Part shown: in pieces, positions 24,106 to 33,750 of the stretch | How positions within the stretch are numbered: position 1 is the first letter of the stretch | Layout: every line of letters starts with the position of its first letter | Source: Hyphomicrobiales bacterium | Lineage (GTDB): Bacteria; Pseudomonadota; Alphaproteobacteria; Rhizobiales; Xanthobacteraceae | Direction of reading: 5' to 3' | Length of the DNA: 45,075 nt | Assembly (NCBI GenBank): GCA_003135415.1 | Contig: PLBP01000012.1 | Location: 1 to 45,075 of the forward strand | Program-made: the position numbers and the translations under genes | The notes under the pieces: generated by a model | What the model saw: only the letters and a program-made list of their open reading frames with translations | What the model was told of the DNA's origin: nothing | The model's database searches: none

Positions 24106-24606
24106 ATGTCGATTACCGATTTCGAGACGGATGTACGGGGCAATCCCGTCGATCTCGTTGAGCGTCTTGCGGCCGTCAATAACTGGTCGTTCGAGCGCTC
24201 GGGCGATTCCGAAATCACGCTTTCGATCCGCGGCCGCTGGACCGACTACCACATCTCGTTTCAGTGGATGGCGGAGCTTGAGGCCCTGCATCTTGCTTGT
24301 GCCTTCGACCTCAAGGTTCCGGAAGTCCGCAGGAACGAAGTCCTGAAGCTGTTGTCGATCGTGAACGAGCAGCTCTGGGTCGGTCATTTCGACCTGTGGT
24401 CGGACGAGGGCATGGTGATGTATCGCCACGCGCTTCTGCTCGCGGGCGGTGCTGTCGCGAGCGACCGGCAATGCGAGGCGCAGCTCGAGCGCGCGGTCGA
24501 CGCCGCCGAGCGCTACTTTCCGGCTTTCCAATTCGTCATTTGGGCCGGCAAGACCGCGCGCGAAGCGATCGACGCGGCGATGTTCGAGACCGCCGGCGAA
24601 GCGTAA
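24106..24606 (+). CDS. YbjN domain-containing protein
   Basis: A 166-residue cytoplasmic protein with the YbjN fold (type III secretion chaperone-like): GRWTDYHISFQWMAELEALH, EVLKLLSIVNEQLWVGHFDL, VMYRHALLLAGGA. Members are called sensory transduction regulators and affect stress and motility in enterobacteria, with no known biochemical activity. It precedes proC by seven bases, an arrangement conserved in Alphaproteobacteria, so the two are likely co-transcribed. Confidence 0.9.
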   Translation: MSITDFETDVRGNPVDLVERLAAVNNWSFERSGDSEITLSIRGRWTDYHISFQWMAELEALHLACAFDLKVPEVRRNEVLKLLSIVNEQLWVGHFDLWSDEGMVMYRHALLLAGGAVASDRQCEAQLERAVDAAERYFPAFQFVIWAGKTAREAIDAAMFETAGEA

Positions 24607-24613
24607 CTCCAAA

Positions 24614-25432
24614 ATGGCCGCGACGACGCTCCACGGCACCGTGCTCCTGGTGGGCGCGGGCAAGATGGGCGGCGCGCTGCTCGAAGGTTGGCTTGCGCGT
24701 GGCCTCGACCCGCACCATCTCGCCGTGCACGATCCGTCGCCGCCGCCCGAGGTCGCGAAGCTTCTTTCCGAGCTTAGAATCGCGCGCGATCCCGACCCGA
24801 AGACATTCTCGCCCGACGCGATCGTGCTCGCCTTGAAGCCGCAGATCGCCGCCGAGGCGGTGCCCGCGGTCGCGCCGTTCGTAAAGCCGAAAACCGTGGT
24901 GGTCTCGATCATGGCGGGGCGGACGATCGCTTCGCTCGAAAAAGCATTTCCTTCCGCCGCGATCGTGCGCGGCATGCCCAACACGCCCGCCTCGATCGGC
25001 CGGGGAATCACGGTCGCGGTCGCGAACAAGCGGGTGGACGCGGCGAAAAAGATACTCGCGAACGATCTCCTTTCCGCCGTCGGCGTCGTCGAGTGGGTGG
25101 AGGACGAAAAACTGATCGATGCGGTGACGGCGGTTTCCGGTTCCGGTCCCGCCTATGTTTTTCTCTTGGCCGAAAGTCTTGCCAAGGCGGGCATCGCCGC
25201 GGGCCTCCCCGCCGAGCTCGCGATGAAGCTCGCGCGCGAAACGGTCACGGGCTCGGGCGAATTATTGCATCGCTCGAAATACGACGCGGCGAAGCTGCGT
25301 GAAAACGTCACTTCGCCCGGCGGCACCACGGCGGCGGCACTGGAAATCCTGATGGGCAAGGAAGGGCTCGATCCGCTGCTGGCCAAAGCCATCGCCGCCG
25401 CGGCCAAGCGCTCGCGGGATCTCGCGGAATAG
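24614..25432 (+). CDS. proC: Pyrroline-5-carboxylate reductase
   Basis: A 272-residue enzyme catalysing the last step of proline synthesis with NAD(P)H. The Rossmann start TVLLVGAGKMGGALLEGWLA, VVSIMAGRTIASLE, VRGMPNTPASIGRG and the C-terminal signature AVSGSGPAYVFLLAESLAKA with GTTAAALEIL are all standard. It follows the YbjN gene directly. Confidence 0.96.
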   Translation: MAATTLHGTVLLVGAGKMGGALLEGWLARGLDPHHLAVHDPSPPPEVAKLLSELRIARDPDPKTFSPDAIVLALKPQIAAEAVPAVAPFVKPKTVVVSIMAGRTIASLEKAFPSAAIVRGMPNTPASIGRGITVAVANKRVDAAKKILANDLLSAVGVVEWVEDEKLIDAVTAVSGSGPAYVFLLAESLAKAGIAAGLPAELAMKLARETVTGSGELLHRSKYDAAKLRENVTSPGGTTAAALEILMGKEGLDPLLAKAIAAAAKRSRDLAE

Positions 25433-25490
25433 GCGTCTTTCCTCCGCCACACCGACCTCCTACATTGATGGGTACATTCGGGAGGCTTTC

Positions 25491-26162
25491 ATGGCCAAGA
25501 ACCCCCATCGCGAAAAGATCATCGAGGCATTTCTCGCGCTCGTCGCCGAGGGGCCTTTCGAGAAAATAGGCCTCGCCGCTGTCGCCGAAAAAGCCGGCGT
25601 TTCGCTCGCCGACATGCGCGGTGAGTTTGGATCGACCTTCGACATCGTTTCCGCCTTCGTCCGCGAGACCGACCGCAAGGTGCTTGCGGGCGGCGAGGGC
25701 GAAGACGCCGAGGCGACGGCGCGCGATCGTTTGTTCGACGTGCTCATGCGCCGCTTCGAAGCGTTGCAGCCGCATCGCGCGGCGGTGCGCTCGCTCGTTC
25801 GCTCGGCGGAGCGCCATCCGCGCTTTGCGCTCGCGCTCAACAAGCTCGCCGTGCGCTCGCAGCAATGGATGCTGTCTGCGGCCGGAATCGACTCTTCGGG
25901 ATGGGTCGGCGGCATTCGCGCACAGGCCGTGGCGGTGATGTTCGCGCGCGTCATGCGGGTATGGCTCCACGACGACGATCCGGGTCTCGGGCGCACCATG
26001 GCCGAACTCGATCGCGATCTTGCGACCGGCGCACGCTTTGCGATGCTGCTCGACGATCTCCGCCGGCTCGCCCCGCGTTGTCCGCCGCGCCGTCGCCGCA
26101 CACGCGATTCTTCAGCGCGCCGGACGCCGGATCCCTCCGAGCCCGAAACGATGCGGACGTAA
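25491..26162 (+). CDS. TetR family transcriptional regulator
   Basis: A 223-residue protein with an N-terminal TetR helix-turn-helix (REKIIEAFLALVAEGPFEKI, then LAAVAEKAGVSLADMRGEFG) and a helical ligand or dimer domain. The last 30 residues are Arg/Pro-rich and probably disordered. Target genes are not evident; it stands downstream of proC with its own short gap and converges with the sensor kinase gene. COQ9-like proteins share the fold, but the helix-turn-helix here looks intact. Confidence 0.8.
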   Translation: MAKNPHREKIIEAFLALVAEGPFEKIGLAAVAEKAGVSLADMRGEFGSTFDIVSAFVRETDRKVLAGGEGEDAEATARDRLFDVLMRRFEALQPHRAAVRSLVRSAERHPRFALALNKLAVRSQQWMLSAAGIDSSGWVGGIRAQAVAVMFARVMRVWLHDDDPGLGRTMAELDRDLATGARFAMLLDDLRRLAPRCPPRRRRTRDSSARRTPDPSEPETMRT

Positions 26163-26172
26163 ATCCGGTCGC

Positions 26173-27561
26173 TTAAACTGGTATCCGCACCGTCGCGCGC
26201 AGGCCGCCAAGCGGGCTTTCCGACAGCAGAATATCGCCGCCATGCGATCCCGCGATATCGCGTGCGATCGAAAGCCCGAGCCCGCTGCCGACCTGGTTCT
26301 GGTTGCGCGCGTCGTCGAGCCTGAGAAACGGCCGAAACACGTCGTCGCGCTTGTCGGCCGGAATGCCGGGACCGTTGTCGTCGACCTGCACCGTCAACCA
26401 GCGCGGCTCGCGCGTTCCGGACAATGCGACGACCGAGCCGTAGCGCGAAGCGTTGGCGACGAGATTGGCGACGCAGCGTTTGAACGAATCCGCCCGCACC
26501 TGGACGATGGGCGGCCCGGAGAACGTCACGCTTGTCCGCTTGCCTCGGCGCTCGGCTTCGGCGGCGAACTGTCCGAGCATTTCCGAGATGTCGACGAGGC
26601 CCGGTTGTTCGCCGGCATCGCCCCGCGCGAAAGCGAGATAGGATTCCAGCATGCGCTGCAACTCGTCGACGTCGCGGCGAAGCGCCTCGACTTCGGGGCT
26701 GTCCTCGAGCAGCGCGAGTTCCAGCTTAAAGCGGGTCAACACCGTGCGCATATCGTGCGAGACACCCGCCAGCATCGTCGTGCGCTGCTCGATCTGGCGC
26801 TCGATGCGCCGCTTCATCTCAAGGAAGGCAAGGCCCGCTTGGCGCACCTCGCGCGCGCCGCGCGGACGATAGTCCGTTACGTCGCGGCCTTTGCCGAAGG
26901 CATCGGAGGCTTCCGCAAGCTTCAAGATCGGCCTGATTTGGTTGCGCAAGAAGATGATCGCGACGCCCAAGAGAACGAGGGAGGTGGCGACCATCCAAAC
27001 AATAAAGATGTGCGAATTCGAGGCATAGGCCTGATTGCGCGGGGCGAATACCTGCAGCGTGGCCTTGTCGAGCAGAATGCGAACCTCGATCAGGTTCGAA
27101 TTGCCGAGGGTGTCGATCCAGAACGGCTTGCCGATCTGGCGGCTGATCTCCTGCGACAACACCGAATCGAGCGTGGAGAAGAACGGCTTCGGACCCGGCG
27201 GCGGCAGTTGATCGGGCGGCAGGAACTCGACCTTGAGGTTGAGCCGCTCGTTGGCGATTTTCCGAAGCAAGGCCATGTCCTTGTCCTGCGGATAGGTCTG
27301 ATAGACGTCGATGACGGCGGCGATGTCCTGGGTGACCGCGGCCGAGAGCCGGCGCGTCACCAGGTTGAAATGCCGCTCCATGAACACGAAGGCGACGACC
27401 GACTGCAGCACCACCATCGGCGTCACAATGATCAGGAGCGAGCGGGCATAAAGTCCCTTCGGCATCTGGGCGTTCACCCAGCCGCCGAACCGGTCCCACA
27501 GTTCGGTGACGCGGCCGAAGACGGAGCGGATTCCGGCGATGCTCGCCTCGATCGTCGTCAT
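26173..27561 (-). CDS. EnvZ-like sensor histidine kinase
   Basis: A 462-residue inner-membrane kinase. A helix at ~40-60 (SLLIIVTPMVVLQSVVAFVF), a periplasmic sensor of about 120 residues and a second helix (HIFIVWMVATSLVLLGVAII) lead to a HAMP domain. The phospho-acceptor His is in VSHDMRTVLTRFKLELALLE. The ATP-binding part has NLVANASRYG, VDDNGPGIP and GSGLGLSIARDIAGSHGG. It overlaps the upstream OmpR-type regulator (ATGA), forming a two-component pair. In the Alphaproteobacteria such pairs often govern envelope or osmotic responses. Confidence 0.92.
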   Translation of the reverse strand: MTTIEASIAGIRSVFGRVTELWDRFGGWVNAQMPKGLYARSLLIIVTPMVVLQSVVAFVFMERHFNLVTRRLSAAVTQDIAAVIDVYQTYPQDKDMALLRKIANERLNLKVEFLPPDQLPPPGPKPFFSTLDSVLSQEISRQIGKPFWIDTLGNSNLIEVRILLDKATLQVFAPRNQAYASNSHIFIVWMVATSLVLLGVAIIFLRNQIRPILKLAEASDAFGKGRDVTDYRPRGAREVRQAGLAFLEMKRRIERQIEQRTTMLAGVSHDMRTVLTRFKLELALLEDSPEVEALRRDVDELQRMLESYLAFARGDAGEQPGLVDISEMLGQFAAEAERRGKRTSVTFSGPPIVQVRADSFKRCVANLVANASRYGSVVALSGTREPRWLTVQVDDNGPGIPADKRDDVFRPFLRLDDARNQNQVGSGLGLSIARDIAGSHGGDILLSESPLGGLRATVRIPV

Positions 27562-28265
27562 GCGATCACCACCAAGCGATAGCCCCCGCCGCGCACCGTG
27601 CGCAGATAGGCGGGATTGGTCGGATTCTTTTCGATTTTGCGCCGCAGGCGGTTGATCTGCACGTCGACCGCCCGCTCATTCGCCTCGGTGCCGGGGGCGA
27701 CGAGCGCCTGGCGCGGCACGGTCTCGCCGGGCTTGGCGGCGAGCACGCGTAACATGTCGCGCTCGCGATCGGTGATGCGCACGGACTTGCCTTCGCAGGT
27801 GAGTTCGCCGCTTTCGACGTGAAAGCTGAAATCGCCGAAGCGCACTGTCTCGATGGCGGGCTGTAGCGGGGTGCTGGTGCGGCGCAAAACGCTGCTGATG
27901 CGGAGCAGCAACTCGCGCGGATCGAACGGCTTCGAGACGTAGTCGTCGACGCCGGTTTCCAACCCCGCGATGCGGTCCTCTGTTTCCGCCCGCGCGGTTA
28001 GCATCAGGATCGGGACGGCGGAGCCGCTGCGAATCGAGCGGGCGAGATCGAGGCCGCTTTCTCCCGGCATCATCACGTCGAGCACCAGGAGGTCGAACGC
28101 CATTCCCTCGAGCTTGGAGCGCGCCTCGGCCGCGGAACTCGCCGTCGTCACCCGGTAGCCATGGTCGGCCAGGTAGCGCGACAACAGATCGCGAATGCGC
28201 AGATCGTCGTCGACGACGAGCAGATGAGGCGCATCGTCGGCGAGCGGTTTACGAGCGTGGATCAT
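27558..28265 (-). CDS. OmpR-type response regulator
   Basis: A 235-residue regulator. The receiver has LLVVDDDLRIRDLLSRYLAD, the phospho-acceptor Asp in LLVLDVMMPGESGLDL, ILMLTARAETEDRI and the Lys in DDYVSKPFDPREL. The C-terminal winged helix ends in ERAVDVQINRLRRKIE and LRTVRGGGYRLV, typical of OmpR/PhoB proteins. It shares a four-base overlap with the kinase that follows. Confidence 0.94.
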   Translation of the reverse strand: MIHARKPLADDAPHLLVVDDDLRIRDLLSRYLADHGYRVTTASSAAEARSKLEGMAFDLLVLDVMMPGESGLDLARSIRSGSAVPILMLTARAETEDRIAGLETGVDDYVSKPFDPRELLLRISSVLRRTSTPLQPAIETVRFGDFSFHVESGELTCEGKSVRITDRERDMLRVLAAKPGETVPRQALVAPGTEANERAVDVQINRLRRKIEKNPTNPAYLRTVRGGGYRLVVIA

Positions 28266-28289
28266 CGGAGCCTTTTCTGCGCGCGGCCG

Positions 28290-28847
28290 TCAGCGCGGAC
28301 GATTCTTCGCCTCGCGATCGGCGCGCGCGATCAGCGCTTCGACATCAGCACGGGCTGAAGGCTCGATCATGGCGGCGAGAAATTTGCGCGCCGCTTCCCG
28401 CGCCTCACCGCCGCACTCGTGGAGGGCGCGGGCGAAACGCCGCGTCTGCAGGAGCGCAAGCTCGAGCGCGAGCGCTTCGCCTTTCTGCGTGGCGAACAGA
28501 AGCCGCTGACGCCGGTCGGCGGGTCCGGCGCGCTGGACGACGTAGCCGTTGTCGACAAGCTCGCGCAGCACGCGGCCGAGGCTCTGCTTGGTGATTTTCA
28601 GCACATCGAGCAAATCGGCGACCCGAATGCCGGGATGCCGGTTGACGAAATGCAGCACCCGATGGTGCGCGCGGCCGAAATCAAGACGCGCCAGCACCTC
28701 GTCGGCATCGCCGATGAAGTCGCGATAGGCGAAAAACAGCAGCTCGATCAGATCGAAGGCGGGGCCTTGGGCTTGGCCGTGCTCGGCCGTGGCGGAGCCC
28801 GATTCCAAAGGGCGAGAAGAGAGCGTCAAGACGTTTATGTCAGCCAT
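28290..28847 (-). CDS. MarR family transcriptional regulator
   Basis: A 185-residue winged-helix regulator: DFGRAHHRVLHFVNRHPGIR, VADLLDVLKITKQSLGRVLR, ELVDNGYVVQRAGPADRRQR with the wing. It sits 24 bases upstream of the OmpR-type gene on the same strand and diverges from ilvE, so it may control either. The order marR, ompR-like, envZ-like beside ilvE is common in Bradyrhizobium-like and Beijerinckiaceae-like genomes. Confidence 0.88.
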   Translation of the reverse strand: MADINVLTLSSRPLESGSATAEHGQAQGPAFDLIELLFFAYRDFIGDADEVLARLDFGRAHHRVLHFVNRHPGIRVADLLDVLKITKQSLGRVLRELVDNGYVVQRAGPADRRQRLLFATQKGEALALELALLQTRRFARALHECGGEAREAARKFLAAMIEPSARADVEALIARADREAKNRPR

Positions 28848-29065
28848 ATTGACATATTCTGGTTCGATTGTTACAAGGGAGCGTGTTTTAGCGAAAGGAT
28901 CGGTCGCGAAAGCCTTGGATATCCAGGCCGATCATTGCACCAGGCGATGGGACACGCTCTCATCGTTACAAACATATCGGGTTTGCGGGTCTACGCAAAA
29001 CCTGAAAAACCGGCAGAATTCGGGAGGTAAGCCGCTTCGGCGGCAACCCCGAGGGAGAGAACGAC

Positions 29066-29965
29066 ATGGCGGCCGACGGCGAGCCTTTCGACAAGCGCAA
29101 AGGGGTCATCTGGTACGACGGCAAGCTCGTGCCATGGGAGCACGCGAACCTGCACGTGCTCTCGCACGGCCTGCATTATGCGAGCTGCGTGTTCGAGGGC
29201 GAGCGCTCCTATGGCGGCGAAATCTTCAAATGCACCGAGCATTCGGAGCGGCTGAAGAATTCGGCGCAGTTGCTCGACTTCGAAATTCCGTTCTCGGTCG
29301 CCGAGATCGACGCCGCCAAGCGCCTCGTTCTGGAAAAGAACGGCCAGAAGGACGCCTATGTCCGCCCGGTCGCCTGGCGCGGTTCGGAGATGATGGGTGT
29401 CTCCGCGCAGATGAACAAAATTCATCTCGCCGTCGCGACTTGGGAGTGGCCGAGCTATTTCGACCCGGCCGAGCGCCTGAAGGGCATCCGGCTCGACCTT
29501 GCCGAATATCGTCGGCCGGATCCGGCGACGATTCCTTGCAAGGCGAAGGCCTCGGGCCTCTACATGATCTGCACGATTTCCAAGCACCGGGCCGAGCGGA
29601 AGGGCTATGCCGACGCGTTGATGTTCGATTGGCGCGGCCTCGTTGCGGAGTGCACCGGCGCGAACATCTTCTTCGTCAAGGACGGCAAGATTCATACGCC
29701 GACGCCCGATTGCTTCCTCGATGGAATCACGCGGCGTACCGCCATCGAGATCGCGAAGAAGCACGGCATCGAGGTGATCGAGCGCGCGATCAAGCCGGAA
29801 GAGCTCGACGGCTTCAGCGAGTGTTTCATCACCGGCACGGCTGCGGAAGTGACGCCGGTCTCCGAGATCGCGAAGTGGCGTTTCACGCCGGGCGCGATCT
29901 CGAAGCAGTTGATGGACGGCTACACCGCCAAGGTGCAGCCGAAGCGGCGCTCTGCGGCGGCCTGA
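29066..29965 (+). CDS. ilvE: Branched-chain amino-acid aminotransferase
   Basis: A 299-residue fold-type IV PLP enzyme: VLSHGLHYASCVFEGERSYG, the catalytic Lys in KASGLYMICTISKHRAERKG region, ALMFDWRGLVAECTGANIFF and DGITRRTAIEIAKKHGIEVI. It makes Leu, Ile and Val from their keto acids. The start follows AGGGAGAGAACGAC. The end is followed directly by a strong terminator, so it is a single-gene unit. Confidence 0.94.
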   Translation: MAADGEPFDKRKGVIWYDGKLVPWEHANLHVLSHGLHYASCVFEGERSYGGEIFKCTEHSERLKNSAQLLDFEIPFSVAEIDAAKRLVLEKNGQKDAYVRPVAWRGSEMMGVSAQMNKIHLAVATWEWPSYFDPAERLKGIRLDLAEYRRPDPATIPCKAKASGLYMICTISKHRAERKGYADALMFDWRGLVAECTGANIFFVKDGKIHTPTPDCFLDGITRRTAIEIAKKHGIEVIERAIKPEELDGFSECFITGTAAEVTPVSEIAKWRFTPGAISKQLMDGYTAKVQPKRRSAAA

Positions 29966-29986
29966 TCTATTTCATCTTGTGAGATC

Positions 29987-30012
29987 AAAAGCCGCCTGTG
30001 GGCGGCTTTTTT
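29987..30012 (+). terminator. Rho-independent terminator of ilvE
   Basis: AAAAGCCGCC, loop TGTG, GGCGGCTTTTTT: a perfect stem with a six-T tail, 22 nt after the ilvE stop codon. Confidence 0.92.
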
Positions 30013-30030
30013 CGTCAATCACGCCGAATT

Positions 30031-30504
30031 TTATTCCGCGGCCTCGCGGCTCGACTTTTTCCAGCGCCCGGCCGCCGCGTCGTCTTTGTCGTGCGCCGCG
30101 ATCCAATGGGTGCCGCCGGCGCGCTCGACCTTTTTCCAGAACGGCGCGCGGGTCTTGAGGTAATCCATCAAGAACTCGGCGGCGGCGAAAGCGGCTTGAC
30201 GATGCATGGAGGTGGCGGCGACGAGGACGATGGTCTCGCCCGGTGTGACGCGGCCGACGCGGTGCGCGATGCGCACGCCTAGAAGCGGCCAGCGCTTTTT
30301 CGCCTCCTCAACGTGGCGCCCGATCTCTTCCTCGGCCATGCCCGGATAATGCTCGAGCACGAGGGCCGCGATCGGCGCGCCTTCTTCCTCGCCGCGGCAA
30401 ATGCCGGCGAAGGTGACGAGGGCGCCGACGTCGCTGCGGCCGCGCGAAAGCTCCGCGGTTTCGGCCGCGGCGTCGATCGGCGCTTCGGTGATGCGGACGC
30501 TCAT
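30031..30504 (-). CDS. moaE: Molybdopterin synthase catalytic subunit
   Basis: A 157-residue MoaE. ALVTFAGICRGEEEGAPIAA and LEHYPGMAEEEIGRHVEEAK are family signatures, HRVGRVTPGETIVLVAATSM and the essential Lys in KTRAPFWKKVERAGGTHWI complete the site. It uses the MoaD thiocarboxylate to turn cPMP into molybdopterin. ATG 30504 gives MSVRITEAP; an ATG four codons earlier is possible. It ends the pgsA-moaD-moaE unit. Confidence 0.94.
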   Translation of the reverse strand: MSVRITEAPIDAAAETAELSRGRSDVGALVTFAGICRGEEEGAPIAALVLEHYPGMAEEEIGRHVEEAKKRWPLLGVRIAHRVGRVTPGETIVLVAATSMHRQAAFAAAEFLMDYLKTRAPFWKKVERAGGTHWIAAHDKDDAAAGRWKKSSREAAE

Positions 30505-30555
30505 CTCGCGGATCATACTCCGAATCGACCCGCCCGGTACCCGCTAAGTGGGGGG

Positions 30556-30807
30556 TTAGCCGCCGGTCATCGGCGGGAAAAACGCGATCTCGCGCGCACT
30601 CGCGATTTTGGCGGCGGGCTCGACATGTACCTTGTCGATCGCGGCGCGGACGACCTTCGGATTGTCGAAGGCATAAGCGTATTCTTCCCCGCGCTTCTTC
30701 AGCCAATTCATCAGATCGCCGACGGTCGCGACCGACACCGGCAACTCGATGTCTTCCTCGGGCTTCCCGATCCGTTCGCGAATCCAGGCAAAGTACAAAA
30801 CTTTCAT
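30556..30807 (-). CDS. moaD: Molybdopterin synthase sulfur carrier subunit
   Basis: An 83-residue ubiquitin-fold protein that begins MKVLYFAWIRERIGKPEEDI and ends FFPPMTGG. The terminal Gly-Gly is adenylated and thiocarboxylated to give sulfur to MoaE. The start overlaps the pgsA stop (ATGA). Confidence 0.95.
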   Translation of the reverse strand: MKVLYFAWIRERIGKPEEDIELPVSVATVGDLMNWLKKRGEEYAYAFDNPKVVRAAIDKVHVEPAAKIASAREIAFFPPMTGG

Positions 30808-31439
30808 CGGCTGTTTCTCACCAAGTGGCGCGCGCCGGCGCGGAAATAATCGTAGCCGGTATAAAGCGTGAGCAGCGCCGAGAGCCAAAGCAGCGCAAGC
30901 CCGATCTGGGTCGTCGGCGGAAAGACCTTGTCGCCGGCTTCGCCCGCCAGCAGAAATCCGATGGCAAGAAGCTGCATGAACGTCTTCCACTTGCCGAGCT
31001 GCGAGACAGGCACGCTGACGCGCAATTCCGCGAGATATTCACGCATGCCGGAGACGAGAATCTCCCGGCACAGGATGATGAGTGCTGCCCATAACGACCA
31101 GCCCTTGATGGTGTCGTCGGCGGCGAGCATGAGCAAACAGGCGCCGACTAGGAGCTTGTCGGCGATCGGATCGAGCATACGGCCGATCGTCGTCCACTGG
31201 CCGAACCTCCGCGCGTACCAGCCGTCGAGCATGTCGGTCAGCGCGGCGAGAATAAAGATCGTCAACGCGGCCCAGCGCAGCCACAGGCCGCCGCCGAAAA
31301 CTGAGACCTGGAAGAGGCAGGCGGCGATGAGAGGCACGGCCGCAATGCGCGCATAGGTCAGGAGATTCGGAACGGCGAACGTTTGATCATCGGCGCGTGC
31401 CGCGCCGGGCCGCGCCGTTGCTTTATTTCCCTGATCCAT
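30804..31439 (-). CDS. pgsA: CDP-diacylglycerol--glycerol-3-phosphate 3-phosphatidyltransferase
   Basis: A 211-residue inner-membrane enzyme of the CDP-alcohol phosphotransferase family. NLLTYARIAAVPLI and the active-site signature D-G-x2-A-R...G-x3-D-x3-D appear as TDMLDGWYARRFGQWTTIGR and MLDPIADKLLVG. It makes phosphatidylglycerol phosphate, which leads to the lipid used by Lgt. The order uvrC-pgsA-moaD-moaE is conserved in Alphaproteobacteria. Confidence 0.95.
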   Translation of the reverse strand: MDQGNKATARPGAARADDQTFAVPNLLTYARIAAVPLIAACLFQVSVFGGGLWLRWAALTIFILAALTDMLDGWYARRFGQWTTIGRMLDPIADKLLVGACLLMLAADDTIKGWSLWAALIILCREILVSGMREYLAELRVSVPVSQLGKWKTFMQLLAIGFLLAGEAGDKVFPPTTQIGLALLWLSALLTLYTGYDYFRAGARHLVRNSR

Positions 31440-31505
31440 CGCTTAGCCTCGTTGACGGGCATACTACACCAAGCCGACACCAATGCGACGCGCAAAAATG
31501 GCAGG

Positions 31506-33500
31506 TCAACCATTCGCGTGGAAGAAATCGTAGATCGCGCGCGCCGTGGTGGCGTTGATTCCCTGCACCTTTTCCAGATCCGAGACGGCGGCCCCCTCGA
31601 CCGCGCTGAGCGTTCCAAAATGCCGCAGCAAAGCGCGCTTGCGGGTCGGGCCCACGCCCGGAATTTCCTGCAAGCCGGCGCTCGCGATGTCCTTCTTGCG
31701 GCGTACGCGATGCGAACCCACGGCGAAACGATGCGCCTCGTCGCGCAACCGCTCGACGAAATAAAGCACGGAGTCGCGCGGCGGCAGGCGGAAGGGTCCG
31801 CGGCCTTGCTGGTAAAAGGTCTCGCGGCCCGCGTCGCGGTCGAGGCCTTTGGCGACGGCGATCATCGGCACGTTCTGGATGCCGGCCGCGGCGAGCGTTT
31901 CCAGTGCGGCCGTGAGCTGTCCTTGGCCGCCGTCGAGGATCACGAGATCGGGCCAAGGGGATTCGGCGTCTTCGGTATTGCGCGGTGATACATCCTTCAG
32001 GCGGGCGAAGCGGCGGCGCAGCACCTCGCGCATCATGCCGGTATCGTCGCCGCGCGCGGTGTCCTCGGACTTGATATTGAATTTGCGATACTGGTTTTTC
32101 GCGAACCCTTCGCGACCGGCGACGATCATGACGCCGACCGCGTTCGCCCCCTGAATGTGGCTGTTGTCGTAAACCTCGATGCGCCTTGGCGGGCGCGGCA
32201 GGCCGAAGGTTTCGGCGAGTGCTTTCAGCAGGCGGGCCTGCGACGAGGATTCCGCAAGCCGCCGGCCCAGCGCCGAGCGCGCGTTCAGGAGCGCGTGCTC
32301 GACCAATTCTCGCTTCTCGCCGCGCTGCGGGATTGTGACCTCGACCCTATGATCGGCGCGAATCGAGAGCGCTTCGGCCAATAATTCGCGATCCTCGATT
32401 TCGTGCGAAAGCAGGACAGAGCGCGGTGCCGTTCGGCTTTCATAGAACTGCGGGAGGAAGCTTTCCAGCACTTCGCTCGTATCGAGCGAGCGGTCGGCGC
32501 GCGGATAATAGGCGCGGTCGCCCCAATTCTGGAAGTTGCGGACGAAGAACACCTCGATGCAGGTGACGCCGCCCTCCTGGTGGCAGGCGAAGATGTCGGC
32601 GCTGTCGGTGCTGCGGGGATGCACGCCCTGATGCGATTGGATGGTGGAGAGCGCCTCCAAGCGGTCGCGCAAGGCGGCGGCGCGCTCGAAATCGAGCGCC
32701 GCCGAGGATTTTTCCATTTCTTCCGCCAGCATGTCCTTCACCGCCGAGCTCTTGCCGGAAAGAAATTGGCGCGCTTCCTCGACGAGCTCCTTATAGTCCG
32801 CGAGCGCGATCTCGCCGGTGCAGGGAGCGCTGCAGCGTTTGATCTGGTAGAGCAAACAGGGCCGCGTGCGGCTCTCGTAAAAGGCGTCGGAGCACGAGCG
32901 CAACAGAAACGCGCGCTCGAGCGCCGTCAGCGTGCGGTTCACGGCGCCGGCGGCCGCGAACGGGCCGAAATAATCGCCCGGGCGATTGCGCGCACCGCGA
33001 TGCTTCACGATTTGCGGAGCGCCTTTGTCGCTCGTAATCAGGATATAAGGAAACGATTTGTCGTCGCGCAAAAGCACGTTGAAACGCGGCGCGAAGCGCT
33101 TGATCAGGTTCGCTTCCAGCAGAAGCGCCTCCGTCTCGGTCGCGGTGGAGACGAATTCCATCGTCGCGGTCGCGGCGATCATGCGCGCGATACGGTTCGT
33201 GTGTCCGGTATCGCGCGTATAAGCGCTGACGCGTTTGGCGATGTTTTTCGCCTTGCCGACATAGAGCACTTCGCCGCGCGCGTTCAGCATGCGGTAGACG
33301 CCGGGCGTTGCCGGGGCGAGCTTGGCGAAATGCTGGATCGCCGCGATTCCGGTGGCGACGGCTTCGGCGGCAGGTTCTTCTTCCGGGAGATTCTCGGGCG
33401 CGAGTTCGATCGGCGCCTCGGTCTCCGGATTTTCCTCGGAGTCGGCGGCGAGATCGGTTTCCGGATCGACGTCCAGGCGTTTCCGTTCCATCACAGGCAC
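31506..33500 (-). CDS. uvrC: Excinuclease ABC subunit C
   Basis: A 664-residue nuclease that makes both cuts in nucleotide-excision repair. The GIY-YIG domain starts at [20 protein letters not shown] (residue ~65), the Cys-rich [17 protein letters not shown] follows, the UVR motif [20 protein letters not shown] binds UvrB, and the RNase-H-like half has [20 protein letters not shown]. It ends in a helix-hairpin-helix pair ([20 protein letters not shown]). About 50 extra N-terminal residues are strongly acidic ([20 protein letters not shown]), beyond the usual start. Its partner uvrB is at the right edge of this window. Confidence 0.96.
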   Translation of the reverse strand: MPVMERKRLDVDPETDLAADSEENPETEAPIELAPENLPEEEPAAEAVATGIAAIQHFAKLAPATPGVYRMLNARGEVLYVGKAKNIAKRVSAYTRDTGHTNRIARMIAATATMEFVSTATETEALLLEANLIKRFAPRFNVLLRDDKSFPYILITSDKGAPQIVKHRGARNRPGDYFGPFAAAGAVNRTLTALERAFLLRSCSDAFYESRTRPCLLYQIKRCSAPCTGEIALADYKELVEEARQFLSGKSSAVKDMLAEEMEKSSAALDFERAAALRDRLEALSTIQSHQGVHPRSTDSADIFACHQEGGVTCIEVFFVRNFQNWGDRAYYPRADRSLDTSEVLESFLPQFYESRTAPRSVLLSHEIEDRELLAEALSIRADHRVEVTIPQRGEKRELVEHALLNARSALGRRLAESSSQARLLKALAETFGLPRPPRRIEVYDNSHIQGANAVGVMIVAGREGFAKNQYRKFNIKSEDTARGDDTGMMREVLRRRFARLKDVSPRNTEDAESPWPDLVILDGGQGQLTAALETLAAAGIQNVPMIAVAKGLDRDAGRETFYQQGRGPFRLPPRDSVLYFVERLRDEAHRFAVGSHRVRRKKDIASAGLQEIPGVGPTRKRALLRHFGTLSAVEGAAVSDLEKVQGINATTARAIYDFFHANG

Positions 33501-33750
33501 CGCTCAGAGGCGCGAGAAGCGAGCGCGCTTTCTTGCCGCGAAATTTTCTTCGCAACGAATATCGAAGCAAGGCAAAAATTCGCCTTCGTTTGGCCCGTTT
33601 CGGGTCAAGCCGACGCCGTTTGTAAACGCTTTGTTAGTCATGACTCGAAAGAGAAGCGCGTTTTGGCCCGGCAAGACAAGACGCAATTCTCCGAAAAGTT
33701 TAAATAATGGCCGTGGGGTCGATCGACAAGATCGAGACGAGGAGGCCAGC
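33501..33750. other. Divergent intergenic region between uvrC and the first porin
   Basis: No gene is seen. The stretch is more AT-rich than its surroundings and should hold promoters for uvrC and the porin gene; GGAGG at 33740-33744 is the porin's ribosome-binding site. Confidence 0.4.
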
